A DNA stretch of 6,442 bases from Chloroflexi bacterium RBG_16_70_13 (GCA_001795245.1 MGOD01000090.1:8182-14623); one strand, 5' to 3'. Positions 1 through 5,820 are shown, counted from the stretch's first letter. Translations and numbers: made by a program. The notes: generated from the sequence alone by a model not told the origin.

Positions 1-646
1 CGAAGGCCAGTCCGCCGACCGCCACGACCGCGACGACCGAGCCGAGCCAGTCGAAACGCACCCGCTCCCCGGCGGCTCGCAGTTCCGGGACGTAGCGCAT
101 GGCGAGGACGAGCCCGATCGCCACGAGCGGGCCGTTGACGAGGAAGATGCTCCGCCAGCCGAACGCCTCCACGAGGGCGCCGCCGACCGGCGGCCCCACG
201 ATCGCCAGGGCCGACGTCGCCGATGCCCAGATCCCGAAGGCCCGCGCCCGCTCAGGGCCCTCGAACATCGCCGTGATGATCGCCAGCGAGCCCGGCACGA
301 GGAGGGCGCCGGTGATTCCCTGGAGGAGGCGAGCCAGGGCCAGGACATCCAGGCTCGGCGCCAGGCCGCAGACGAGCGACGCGACGCCGAAGCCGGCCAG
401 GCCGATGACGAAGACCCGCCGCCGGCCGTACAGGTCGCCGAGCGCCCCCGCGATGAGCAGGAACGCGGCCAGCGTGGCCATGTACCCGGCAACGACGTAG
501 ACCTGGCCCTCGAGGACGCCGATGTTGATCGCCGGCAGGGTCGCCCCGATCCGGGGCAGGGCGATGTTCACGATCGTCCCATCGAGGAAGACGACGGCCG
601 AGCCGATGATCGCGGCGCCGAGGGCGCCTCGCTGGGTCGAGGTCAC
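1..646 (-). CDS. DHA2-family MFS multidrug exporter, N-terminal part (3' end beyond window)
   Basis: Inner-membrane proton-driven drug exporter of the major facilitator superfamily, probably the 14-helix DHA2 (EmrB/QacA) type. I translated the minus strand from position 646 and get 215 residues with no stop before the left edge. Residues 20-31 (FLDGTIVNIALP) match the helix-1 motif D1 of DHA2 proteins. Residues 68-79 (GALGDLYGRRRV) are the cytoplasmic loop 2-3 motif A. Residues 106-120 (RLLQGITGALLVPGS) are the helix-4 region with its conserved arginine. Residues 151-172 contain the GPPVGG antiporter motif C of helix 5 and then GWRSIFLVNGP. Start: GTG at 646-644, with AGGAG (minus strand, 657-653) six bases upstream; no ATG fits. 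It diverges from the S51-like gene with 99 bp between the two starts. Substrate cannot be inferred. The family call is firm; the DHA2 versus 12-helix DHA1 choice rests on motif style because the C-terminal half is missing. Confidence 0.93.
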   Translation of the reverse strand, partial: MTSTQRGALGAAIIGSAVVFLDGTIVNIALPRIGATLPAINIGVLEGQVYVVAGYMATLAAFLLIAGALGDLYGRRRVFVIGLAGFGVASLVCGLAPSLDVLALARLLQGITGALLVPGSLAIITAMFEGPERARAFGIWASATSALAIVGPPVGGALVEAFGWRSIFLVNGPLVAIGLVLAMRYVPELRAAGERVRFDWLGSVVAVVAVGGLAF

Positions 647-670
647 GCGTTTCTCCTATGTCAAGCGGCG

Positions 671-676
671 AGTGTA
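671..676 (-). promoter_or_regulatory. Possible -10 element (TACACT) for the MFS gene
   Basis: Read on the minus strand, TACACT fits the TANNNT -10 pattern and lies 24 bp before the GTG start. That predicts a message start near 664 and a short leader that still includes the AGGAG site at 653-657. I see no convincing -35 box at 16-18 bp. A TTGACA word occurs just downstream (665-660, minus), but a matching -10 would fall inside the gene, so I do not use it. Confidence 0.3.
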
Positions 677-732
677 GTGGCGAGTCGGATCGGGCCGGGC
701 CGGTTGCCGGCCGGGCGGGCCCGGACAGGCGC

Positions 733-738
733 TAGACT
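733..738 (+). promoter_or_regulatory. -10 element (TAGACT) of a probable leaderless promoter
   Basis: TAGACT matches the TANNNT -10 consensus and is followed after only 7 bp by the GTG at 746. A -10 box normally sits about 6-8 bp before the first transcribed base, so transcription would start at or one base before the GTG, giving a leaderless mRNA. There is no Shine-Dalgarno sequence in front of 746, which agrees. Leaderless genes are common in GC-rich actinobacteria and their relatives. No good -35 box is present: TTGCCG at 704-709 is 23 bp away, which is too far. Confidence 0.55.
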
Positions 739-745
739 CACCGCC

Positions 746-1453
746 GTGCCCGGGCCCGTGGCGCTGATCGGCGCCGGTGAGTTCCTGCCGGGGATGGCGG
801 CCTTCGACCGCGATCTCCTCGCCTCGATCGACCGCGCCCGCCCGAGGGTCGTCATCCTGCCGACGGCGTCGGCGCCCGATGGCGAGGCCGTCTTCCGGCG
901 CTGGGCCGATCTCGGGGCCGATCACTTCGCAGCGCTCGGCGCCGAGGTCGAGCCGGTCCTCATCCGGAATCGGGAGGAGGCCGGCGACGAGGCCGCCGCC
1001 CAGGCCATCGGCGAGGCCGATCTCGTCTCCCTCTCGGGCGGCAAGCCTGGCCACCTCCGGCGGACGCTCGACGGCACCCGGGCCGGTGGCGCCCTGTGGG
1101 CGGCCCACCAGCGTGGGGCCGTGATCGCAGGCTGCTCCGCCGGGGCCATGGTCCTCGCCGCACGCCAGCCCGAGTTCCGTCGCGGCATGCTCCCCTGGCC
1201 GCTTCGCTGGAAGGATGGCCTGGCGCTGGTGGACGCCGTCGCCATCCTGCCGCACTACGACGCCTGGCCAGAGGTCGTGGTCGCGCTCATGGCCCTCCAG
1301 GCGCCGCGCCACGTCGCCGTCCTCGGCATCGACGAGGACACCGCGGTCATCGGCCGCGATGGCGCGTGGCAGGTCCACGGCCGGGCGCGGGTAACCGTCT
1401 GGCGCGGCCGCCACCGCGAACGCTTCCGGCGCGGCGACGTCTTCCGGCTCTAG
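746..1453 (+). CDS. Peptidase S51 / cyanophycinase-like hydrolase (class I glutamine amidotransferase fold)
   Basis: A 235-residue soluble protein of the peptidase S51-like branch of the class I amidotransferase fold; relatives include dipeptidase E and cyanophycinase, serine hydrolases of aspartyl peptides. Seen: a first beta strand VALIGAGEF (residues 5-13); RVVILPTASAP (34-44); LVSLSGGKPGHL (93-104), the counterpart of the family's GG-x-Q/N-x-x-L loop; the nucleophile elbow IAGCSAGAM (127-135) with Ser131; and ILPHYDAW (167-174) with His170 as likely catalytic histidine. GIDEDTAV (194-201) resembles the conserved GIDE block of cyanophycinases. There is no signal peptide. Start: I choose GTG 746 because the fold begins right after it and a TAGACT box sits just upstream. 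An in-frame GTG at 677 would add 23 Arg/Gly/Pro-rich residues with no homology and would include the promoter. Substrate is unknown: family membership is clear, but dipeptidase or cyanophycinase activity is inference. Confidence 0.88.
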   Translation: MPGPVALIGAGEFLPGMAAFDRDLLASIDRARPRVVILPTASAPDGEAVFRRWADLGADHFAALGAEVEPVLIRNREEAGDEAAAQAIGEADLVSLSGGKPGHLRRTLDGTRAGGALWAAHQRGAVIAGCSAGAMVLAARQPEFRRGMLPWPLRWKDGLALVDAVAILPHYDAWPEVVVALMALQAPRHVAVLGIDEDTAVIGRDGAWQVHGRARVTVWRGRHRERFRRGDVFRL

Positions 1454-1502
1454 CTGTGATTCACGAAGGCGTGCTTGACCGGGAGCCCCGAGCCGCCCGA
1501 TA

Positions 1503-1535
1503 AGCGTGGTTCATCGATGGGCCCTCATCCACGCT
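1503..1535 (+). terminator. Weak terminator-like hairpin in the convergent gap
   Basis: AGCGTGG (1503-1509) and CCACGCT (1529-1535) are perfect 7-bp inverted arms. Inside them ATG (1517-1519) can pair with CAT (1526-1528) around a GGCCCT loop, leaving a bulge on the left side. It lies 50 bp after the S51-like stop codon, between two convergent genes, where a terminator would be expected. No T tract follows on either strand, so a classical intrinsic terminator is doubtful. Confidence 0.25.
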
Positions 1536-1547
1536 CCGCCCGGCCTC

Positions 1548-1575
1548 GATTCGAGGGGATTCGCCCTGGGATTCG
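1548..1575. repeat. Three GATTCG words spaced 10 and 12 bp
   Basis: GATTCG occurs at 1548-1553, 1558-1563 and 1570-1575. The last two lie within near-identical GGGATTCGC units (1556-1564 has GGGGATTCGC, 1568-1576 GGGATTCGC). The spacing is close to one helical turn. The site is in the non-coding convergent gap. Function is unknown; it could be a decayed small tandem repeat. Confidence 0.35.
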
Positions 1576-1661
1576 CGCCGGGCCACGCTCGTGTGTGACG
1601 GATCTGATGAGCCAGCCGCATGCGGGTTGCGGAGCGGGTGGAGTCGAGGCCGATCCGGCGC

Positions 1662-1991
1662 CTACTCCGGGCGGATCTTCCGGAAGCAGTCGGAGCAGTA
1701 GACCGGGCGGTCCATCCGCGGCTTGAACGGGACTTGGGCCTGGTTGCCGCACTCCGAGCAGAGGACCGCGAAGTACTCGCGGCCGGTGCCGGATTCGTAG
1801 CCGCGCGGGCCGCCGAGGTCGCGGGCGTCGTAGCCGCCGTCGCGGGCGGCCCGTCGGCTGGCCCGGCAGCTCACGCAGCGCTTCGGCTCCGAGGAGAAGC
1901 CCTTCTCTGCGTAGTACTTCTGATCGTCGGCGGAATGGATGAATTCGACGCCGCAGTCGACGCAAGCGAGCGTTCGATCGACGTAGGTCAC
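1662..1991 (-). CDS. Double zinc-ribbon protein (zf-trcl type plus CxxC-x17-CxxC)
   Basis: A 109-residue cytoplasmic protein of two zinc-ribbon modules; function not established. Module 1 (residues 6-46) reads RTLACVDCGVEF...GFSSEPKRCVSCR, with Cys10/Cys13 and Cys39/Cys42, and fits the 'probable zinc-ribbon' (zf-trcl) family. Module 2 (73-105) has Cys78/Cys81 and Cys99/Cys102 with exactly 17 residues between the pairs, plus VPFKPRMDRPVYCSDCF, typical of the CxxC-x17-CxxC domain. The linker (about 44-72) is rich in Arg, Gly and Tyr and looks disordered and perhaps RNA-binding. Start: GTG at 1991-1989, preceded by GGGAGG (minus, 2004-1999) at 7 bases. It converges on the S51-like gene and diverges from the sbcD-like gene. 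Such proteins are small nucleic-acid-associated candidates, but no catalytic role can be given. Confidence 0.9.
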   Translation of the reverse strand: MTYVDRTLACVDCGVEFIHSADDQKYYAEKGFSSEPKRCVSCRASRRAARDGGYDARDLGGPRGYESGTGREYFAVLCSECGNQAQVPFKPRMDRPVYCSDCFRKIRPE

Positions 1992-1998
1992 AGGGCTG

Positions 1999-2004
1999 CC
2001 TCCC
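1999..2004 (-). promoter_or_regulatory. Ribosome binding site fixing the zinc-ribbon GTG start
   Basis: GGGAGG on the minus strand ends 7 bases before the GTG at 1991. This is good Shine-Dalgarno spacing and supports the non-ATG start. Confidence 0.75.
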
Positions 2005-2191
2005 GAGCGCGATGTCAGCTTGGTGCGCTCCGCGGGATCGGCGTCGGGACGGCCGGGAAGGCGAGGAGCCGGGGCCGCGACCCGTGGTGCCGATGTGGAG
2101 TCCCTTGGGCGGGGCGCACCGGAGTTCGTTCCGGCGAGGATACACCGGATCGCCGAAACGGCCGGTTTCAGGGCCGGTGAGGGCCGCCGCG

Positions 2192-2232
2192 GTGCCGCCC
2201 GGGTCCGGCCGCAGCAGTGCCGCCCGGGTCCG
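2192..2232. repeat. 16-bp direct repeat, 25-bp period
   Basis: GTGCCGCCCGGGTCCG occurs at 2192-2207 and again, identical, at 2217-2232, separated by 9 bp. Each copy contains the palindrome CCCGGG. In DNA this GC-rich a shared 16-mer so close by is more than expected by chance, but a simple local duplication explains it. Confidence 0.6.
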
Positions 2233-2275
2233 CGGCGGCAGCCGGCCCGGGCATCGGCGCGCGGAGGGCCCCGGC

Positions 2276-2296
2276 TGTGACAGGCGACCTGTCACA
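2276..2296. promoter_or_regulatory. Perfect 9-3-9 inverted repeat, likely operator
   Basis: TGTGACAGG (2276-2284), a CGA spacer, then CCTGTCACA (2288-2296): all nine positions pair. It is AT-richer than its surroundings and lies 168 bp before the sbcD-like start and 284 bp from the zinc-ribbon start. The right arm overlaps CACAAT (2293-2298), a possible -10 element for the sbcD-like operon, so a bound dimer would block that promoter. The symmetry suits a dimeric helix-turn-helix regulator (TetR, GntR or similar). It is not a standard CRP site, because the TGTGA and TCACA half-sites are 11 rather than 6 bp apart. The regulator is unknown. Confidence 0.5.
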
Positions 2297-2368
2297 ATGC
2301 GGGGCGACGGTTCCGGGCGGCGAGCGAAGAGCAATGGGGGCGCTTCGTTCGCCGGGACCCGTGGGGCC

Positions 2369-2396
2369 GCGGGGCCGCCACTCCGGTGGCACCCGC
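2369..2396 (+). other. Hairpin in the probable sbcD-like leader
   Basis: An inner stem GCCAC/GTGGC (2377-2381 with 2386-2390) closes a TCCG tetraloop. An outer stem GCGGG/CCCGC (2369-2373 with 2392-2396) follows across a 3/1 internal loop. It lies about 70 bp before the start codon. The absence of a T tract argues against a terminator. It may be a fortuitous structure in GC-rich DNA. Confidence 0.3.
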
Positions 2397-2464
2397 CGGC
2401 CCGGACGGGTCGGGCACCCGGGGCGTCCCTCGACACGGGATCCACCTGGAGGCCGGCAGACCGA

Positions 2465-3628
2465 ATGCTCCGAGTGCTCCATACCGCCGATGTCCACCTG
2501 GGCGCGCGCCACGCGGACCTCGGGGAGCAGGCCGCCGCGCAGCGCGAGCGCCAGTTCGCGGCCTTCCGGGCGACGGTCGACGTCGCCCTGGCGGAGCCGG
2601 TGGACCTCGTCCTCATCGCCGGGGACCTGTTCGACTCCAACACCCAGCCGCGGCGCTCCGTGGAGCGGGTGGCCGCCGAGCTGCGCCGGCTCGTGGAGGC
2701 CCGGATCCGGACCGTCCTCATTCCCGGCACCCACGACGTCTACGACCGGGCCTCGATCTACCGGTCCTACGACCTGCCGGCCCTGGCCGGCGCCGTCGGC
2801 TCGGACCTCCTGACGGTCCTGACGCCGGACCGGACGTCGGTCACCCTCGAATCCCTCGACCTCGTCGTCCACGGCCCGGTCTTCGCCACGAAGCGGGCGC
2901 CCCATTCGCCGCTCCGCGACCTGGACGCCGCCACGGCGCCCGGCGCGACCTGGCAGATCGGCCTCGTCCATGGATCCATCGCGATCCCCGGTCAAACGGA
3001 GGGTGACGAGGTCGTCATCACGACCGACGAGATCGCCGCGACCCACCTCGACTACCTCGCCCTCGGCCACTGGCATTCCACGAGCAGGGGCCGGGCCGGC
3101 ACCACCGTCTATGCCTACTCCGGAGCTCCGGAGCCCGTGGCCCTGGACCAGGACCGGGCCGGCAAGGTTCTCCTCGTCGCGCTCGACGAGCGCAACGGCC
3201 GCAAGACGGTCGAGGTCACCGAGCGCCGGGTCGGCCAGACCCGCTTCGAGCGCCTCGAGCTCGACACCCCGACCGTCCCGTCCCAGCCTGCCCTCATCCA
3301 GCTCCTCGCCGGTCGCGCCGATCCGGACCTCGTCCTCGACGTGAAGCTGATCGGCGTCCGCCCCGACGCCCTCGACCTCCACACGGACGAGGTCGAGACC
3401 GAGCTCGCCGGGCAGTTCCTGAGGATCCGGGTCCGGGACCGCTCCGTGCCGGCCCTCTCGGAGGGAACCATCCCGCCGCCGGACACGATTCTCGGGGCGT
3501 TCATCCGGGACGTCGAGGCCCGCGTGGCCGAGCTCGAGGCCGCCGGCGACGACGCCGCCGCCGGCGAGGTCCGTGACGCCCTCCGTCTCGGCCGGCTGCT
3601 CCTGTCGGGCGAGGAGGTGACCCTGTGA
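2465..3628 (+). CDS. sbcD: SbcD/Mre11-type DNA repair exonuclease (YhaO-like)
   Basis: Nuclease subunit of an SbcCD/Mre11-Rad50-type complex that trims DNA ends and hairpins; calcineurin-like metallophosphoesterase, 387 residues. Motifs in order: HTADVHLG with Asp9 and His11; LIAGDLFDS with Asp54; PGTHDVYD with His90; GLVHGS with His169; LALGHWH with His202 and His204. YSGAPEPVAL (218-227) corresponds to the YPGSPEPL strand of SbcD. The C-terminal 120 residues form the capping and ATPase-binding part. Position 89 is Thr where the family has the metal-ligand Asn (GNHD). No cysteines. Start: ATG 2465, because the first strand begins at once; GGAGG at 2448-2452 lies 12 bases upstream, a rather long spacing. 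A frame extension back to 2012 has no protein-like character. The stop overlaps the ATPase start by 4 bp, so the two subunits are translationally coupled. Calling it SbcD rather than YhaO is a choice of name; the partner looks YhaN-like. Confidence 0.9.
   Translation: MLRVLHTADVHLGARHADLGEQAAAQRERQFAAFRATVDVALAEPVDLVLIAGDLFDSNTQPRRSVERVAAELRRLVEARIRTVLIPGTHDVYDRASIYRSYDLPALAGAVGSDLLTVLTPDRTSVTLESLDLVVHGPVFATKRAPHSPLRDLDAATAPGATWQIGLVHGSIAIPGQTEGDEVVITTDEIAATHLDYLALGHWHSTSRGRAGTTVYAYSGAPEPVALDQDRAGKVLLVALDERNGRKTVEVTERRVGQTRFERLELDTPTVPSQPALIQLLAGRADPDLVLDVKLIGVRPDALDLHTDEVETELAGQFLRIRVRDRSVPALSEGTIPPPDTILGAFIRDVEARVAELEAAGDDAAAGEVRDALRLGRLLLSGEEVTL
3611..3620 (+). promoter_or_regulatory. Strong ribosome binding site for the ATPase gene
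   Basis: GAGGAGGTGA is nearly the full complement of the 16S rRNA tail, and its GGAGG core ends 7 bases before the GTG at 3625. It lies inside the sbcD-like coding region and supports independent strong initiation as well as coupling through the GTGA overlap. Confidence 0.8.
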
Positions 3629-5796
3629 GGATCACCCGGCTCAGCGTCGAGCACCTCCGTCGTCACGGCAAGCTGGATCTCGAGCTGGCGCGCGGCCTGA
3701 CGGTCGTGCGCGGTCCCAACGAATCGGGCAAGACGACGCTCCAGCGGGCGATCGAGCTCGGGCTGACCCGCCGGGTGACGTCGGCATCGGCTGACATCGA
3801 CGGCCTCAGGACGTGGGGCGCCGCGGAGGAATCGAGGCCCGTCGTCCGGATCGAGTTCGAGCAGGAGGAGGACGACGGCATCCACGTCGGGTCCGTCGAG
3901 AAGGCCTTCCGTGGCGCCAAGGGCACCGTTCTCCTGGAGTACGACGGCCAGGTGATCGGCGACCCGACGCTCGCCGACCAGGTCCTCGCCGAGCTCACCG
4001 GCATCCCCACCGAGGCCTTCTTCCGCTCCACGGCCTCCGTTCGCCATCACGAGGTGGCCGATCTCGCCCGTGACGAGAGCGCCCTCCGGGACCGCCTCCA
4101 GGCCTCGATCTCGGGTGCGGACCGGGGCACCAGCCGGGCCCGCAAGAAGCTCGACAAGGCGCTCTACGAGCTCAACACGAAGGGCGAGAAGAACCCCGGG
4201 CGGCTCAAGGTCGCCGAAGCCGAGGTCACCCGCGCGGGCGCCGCCGTCGAGGCCGGCGAGGCCGCCCTCGCCCAGCTCGAGCGGGATCGGGATCGCCTGG
4301 CCCTGGCCGGGGAGCGGCGAGCGGAGGCCGACGCGGCGTTGACGGAACGCCGCTCGCTCCTCGAGAAGGCCCGCCAGGCGGAGCGCCTCGTCGCCGAGCG
4401 CGAGGTCGCCCAGGAGCGTTTCGAGCGCTATCGCACCGCGGTCCAGGTCTCGGAGGGGATCGCCGGGCTGCACGACACCCACCCCGCCCGCGACCCGTTG
4501 CCGGTCCTCCGGACGACGGTCGGGCGACTGCGCAACGTCGACATGCGGATCCGCGAGCTGCGGGCGATCCTGTCCGGCGAGGTCGAGGTCAAGTTCGAGC
4601 TCGAGACGCCGACCCCTCGCTCGTGGCGTCCGATGGCGATCCTCGCCTTCGTCCTGATCCTGGCCGGGATCGCTGCGGCCGGCCTCCAGCAGCTCGAGTT
4701 CGTGACGCTGCCCAGCGGCTTCGCCATTCCCCTCGCTCTCGTGATCGGCGGCTTCGCCCTCGCCATCCTTGGCCGGAACCAGCGGATCCGGGCGCTCGGC
4801 TTCCGACAGCAGAAGCAGCTCCGGGACGTCGAGATCGACCGCCGGCTGCGGGGCCGCTCGCAGCTCGAGCAGGAGCTCCAGCAGGCCGAGTTTGACATGG
4901 CCAACCAACTCTCCGGGCTCGAGCTCCCCGACGTGGCCGCGGCCGAGGCCCTCCTCGAGGCCGAGGAGGGCCACGTCTCGAAGATCGAGGTCCTGTCCGC
5001 GCAGCTGGAAGGCCTGGTGGGGCGCGAGCCGCCCGACGTCCTGCCCTCGGTCCGCGACGCCGCGGCCCTCGAGATCGACCAGAAGACCGGCGCCCTCGAC
5101 GCACTCGGGCCGATCGCAAGGGAGCCGCGCGCCCGCGAGCGCCTGGAGGTCGAGGTCAAGGACGCCGAGCGGGACCTCGAGGTCGCCCGTGACGAGGAGG
5201 CCAACGCCCGGGCCAAGGTCGAGCAGAACACCGTCGACGCCGAGGAGGTCGCTGCCCAGATCGAGAAGCTCGCCACCTGGCAGGAGCAGCTCGCGACGCT
5301 CCAGCGCCGCGCCCGGGTCTACGACCTGACGCTCAAGGCGATCGACACCGCCGAGCGGGCGACGATGCGGACGGCCACCCGGTACCTCGAGAAGCACATG
5401 GTCGGCGACCTCGCCAGGGTCACCGACGGGCGCTATCGGCGGGTCCGGGTCGACGACGCCACGCTCGGCATCGAGGTCTTCGCCCCGGAGCGGAACGACT
5501 GGGTCGACGTCGGCGCCCTCAGCCAGGGGACCCTCGATCTCGTCTACCTCGCCGCCCGGATCGGGCTGGTCCGGCTCGTGACCGGCGACCGTCGTCCGCC
5601 GCTCGTCCTCGACGACCCGTTCGTGACCCTCGACGACGACCGGGCCCGGCGGGCCCTCGACGTCCTCAAGGCCATCAGCGCCGACTTCCAGGTCATCTAC
5701 CTGACGACCTCGGACCGCTACGACGCGGCGGCCGACGTCGTCCAGGTCCTCGACGGCCCCACCCTGGCGGACCGGGAGGCCGCCGGGGCCGCCTGA
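3625..5796 (+). CDS. Rad50/SbcC-like ATPase with central membrane hairpin (YhaN-like)
   Basis: ATPase partner of the SbcD-like nuclease, 723 residues. The N-terminal half-domain starts MRITRLSVEHLRRHG and has Walker A GPNESGKT (30-37). A coiled coil (about 172-315) leads to two hydrophobic helices, about 336-354 and 363-383, separated by a short loop, and a second coiled coil (about 395-580) returns. The C-terminal half has the signature ALSQGTLDL (631-639), Walker B PPLVLDDPF (658-666) and D-loop TLDDD (668-672). Standard SbcC is about 1,000 residues with a CxxC zinc hook at this midpoint; here there is no cysteine at all, and the membrane hairpin takes the hook's place, as in YhaN-type proteins. 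The complex is therefore probably held at the inner membrane with both ATPase lobes in the cytoplasm. The usual Q-loop glutamine and H-loop histidine are not seen (RHHE at 140-143, LTTSD at 693-697). Start: GTG in a GTGA overlap with the upstream stop. Confidence 0.9.
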   Translation: MRITRLSVEHLRRHGKLDLELARGLTVVRGPNESGKTTLQRAIELGLTRRVTSASADIDGLRTWGAAEESRPVVRIEFEQEEDDGIHVGSVEKAFRGAKGTVLLEYDGQVIGDPTLADQVLAELTGIPTEAFFRSTASVRHHEVADLARDESALRDRLQASISGADRGTSRARKKLDKALYELNTKGEKNPGRLKVAEAEVTRAGAAVEAGEAALAQLERDRDRLALAGERRAEADAALTERRSLLEKARQAERLVAEREVAQERFERYRTAVQVSEGIAGLHDTHPARDPLPVLRTTVGRLRNVDMRIRELRAILSGEVEVKFELETPTPRSWRPMAILAFVLILAGIAAAGLQQLEFVTLPSGFAIPLALVIGGFALAILGRNQRIRALGFRQQKQLRDVEIDRRLRGRSQLEQELQQAEFDMANQLSGLELPDVAAAEALLEAEEGHVSKIEVLSAQLEGLVGREPPDVLPSVRDAAALEIDQKTGALDALGPIAREPRARERLEVEVKDAERDLEVARDEEANARAKVEQNTVDAEEVAAQIEKLATWQEQLATLQRRARVYDLTLKAIDTAERATMRTATRYLEKHMVGDLARVTDGRYRRVRVDDATLGIEVFAPERNDWVDVGALSQGTLDLVYLAARIGLVRLVTGDRRPPLVLDDPFVTLDDDRARRALDVLKAISADFQVIYLTTSDRYDAAADVVQVLDGPTLADREAAGAA

Positions 5797-5820
5797 CGGG
5801 CGCGTCCTCTCGCGGGTCCC

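Larger units (their letters stand above)
1992..2464. other. Divergent intergenic region between the zinc-ribbon and sbcD-like genes
   Basis: This 473-bp stretch has no gene I can support. Open frames cross it on both strands, including an upstream extension of the sbcD frame back to 2012, but their translations are Arg/Pro/Gly-rich with no family resemblance, as expected from random GC-rich DNA. It should hold the promoters of both flanking genes. Candidate -10 words are TATCCT on the minus strand (2142-2137) for the zinc-ribbon gene and CACAAT on the plus strand (2293-2298) for the sbcD-like gene; both lack a good -35 box. It also contains a GAAAC/GTTTC inverted repeat (2155-2169), a 16-bp direct repeat, a perfect 9-3-9 inverted repeat and a hairpin, listed separately. 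Confidence 0.7.

Noticed and set aside
99..500. A 133-residue plus-strand open frame opposite the MFS gene
   Set aside because: Thr/Arg/Pro-rich shadow; the minus strand gives membrane helices and MFS motifs.
677..745. Upstream GTG start for the S51-like gene
   Set aside because: It adds 23 Arg/Gly/Pro-rich residues before the first beta strand and would put the TAGACT promoter inside the coding region.
656..1414. A 252-residue minus-strand open frame opposite the S51-like gene
   Set aside because: Composition is Asp/Gly/Arg-rich with no motif; the plus strand encodes a clear catalytic GCSAG elbow.
1541..1580. T-arm-like TTCGA words that might mark a tRNA
   Set aside because: No acceptor stem, D-arm or anticodon arm can be folded around them.
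2012..2464. N-terminal extension of the SbcD-like frame (151 extra residues)
   Set aside because: The extension is low-complexity Arg/Gly/Pro with no resemblance to the family. The nuclease fold begins directly at the ATG at 2465, which has a GGAGG upstream, and the extension would cover the palindrome and candidate promoter.
1525..2730. A 401-residue minus-strand open frame over the zinc-ribbon gene and the intergenic region
   Set aside because: Arg/Pro/Ser-rich and without motifs; the zinc-ribbon frame within the same interval has clear CxxC pairs, so this is a shadow.
3118..3133. Perfect 16-bp palindrome CTCCGGAGCTCCGGAG
   Set aside because: It lies within the SbcD-like coding region in the conserved YSGAPEP segment and is explained by GC-rich codon choice.
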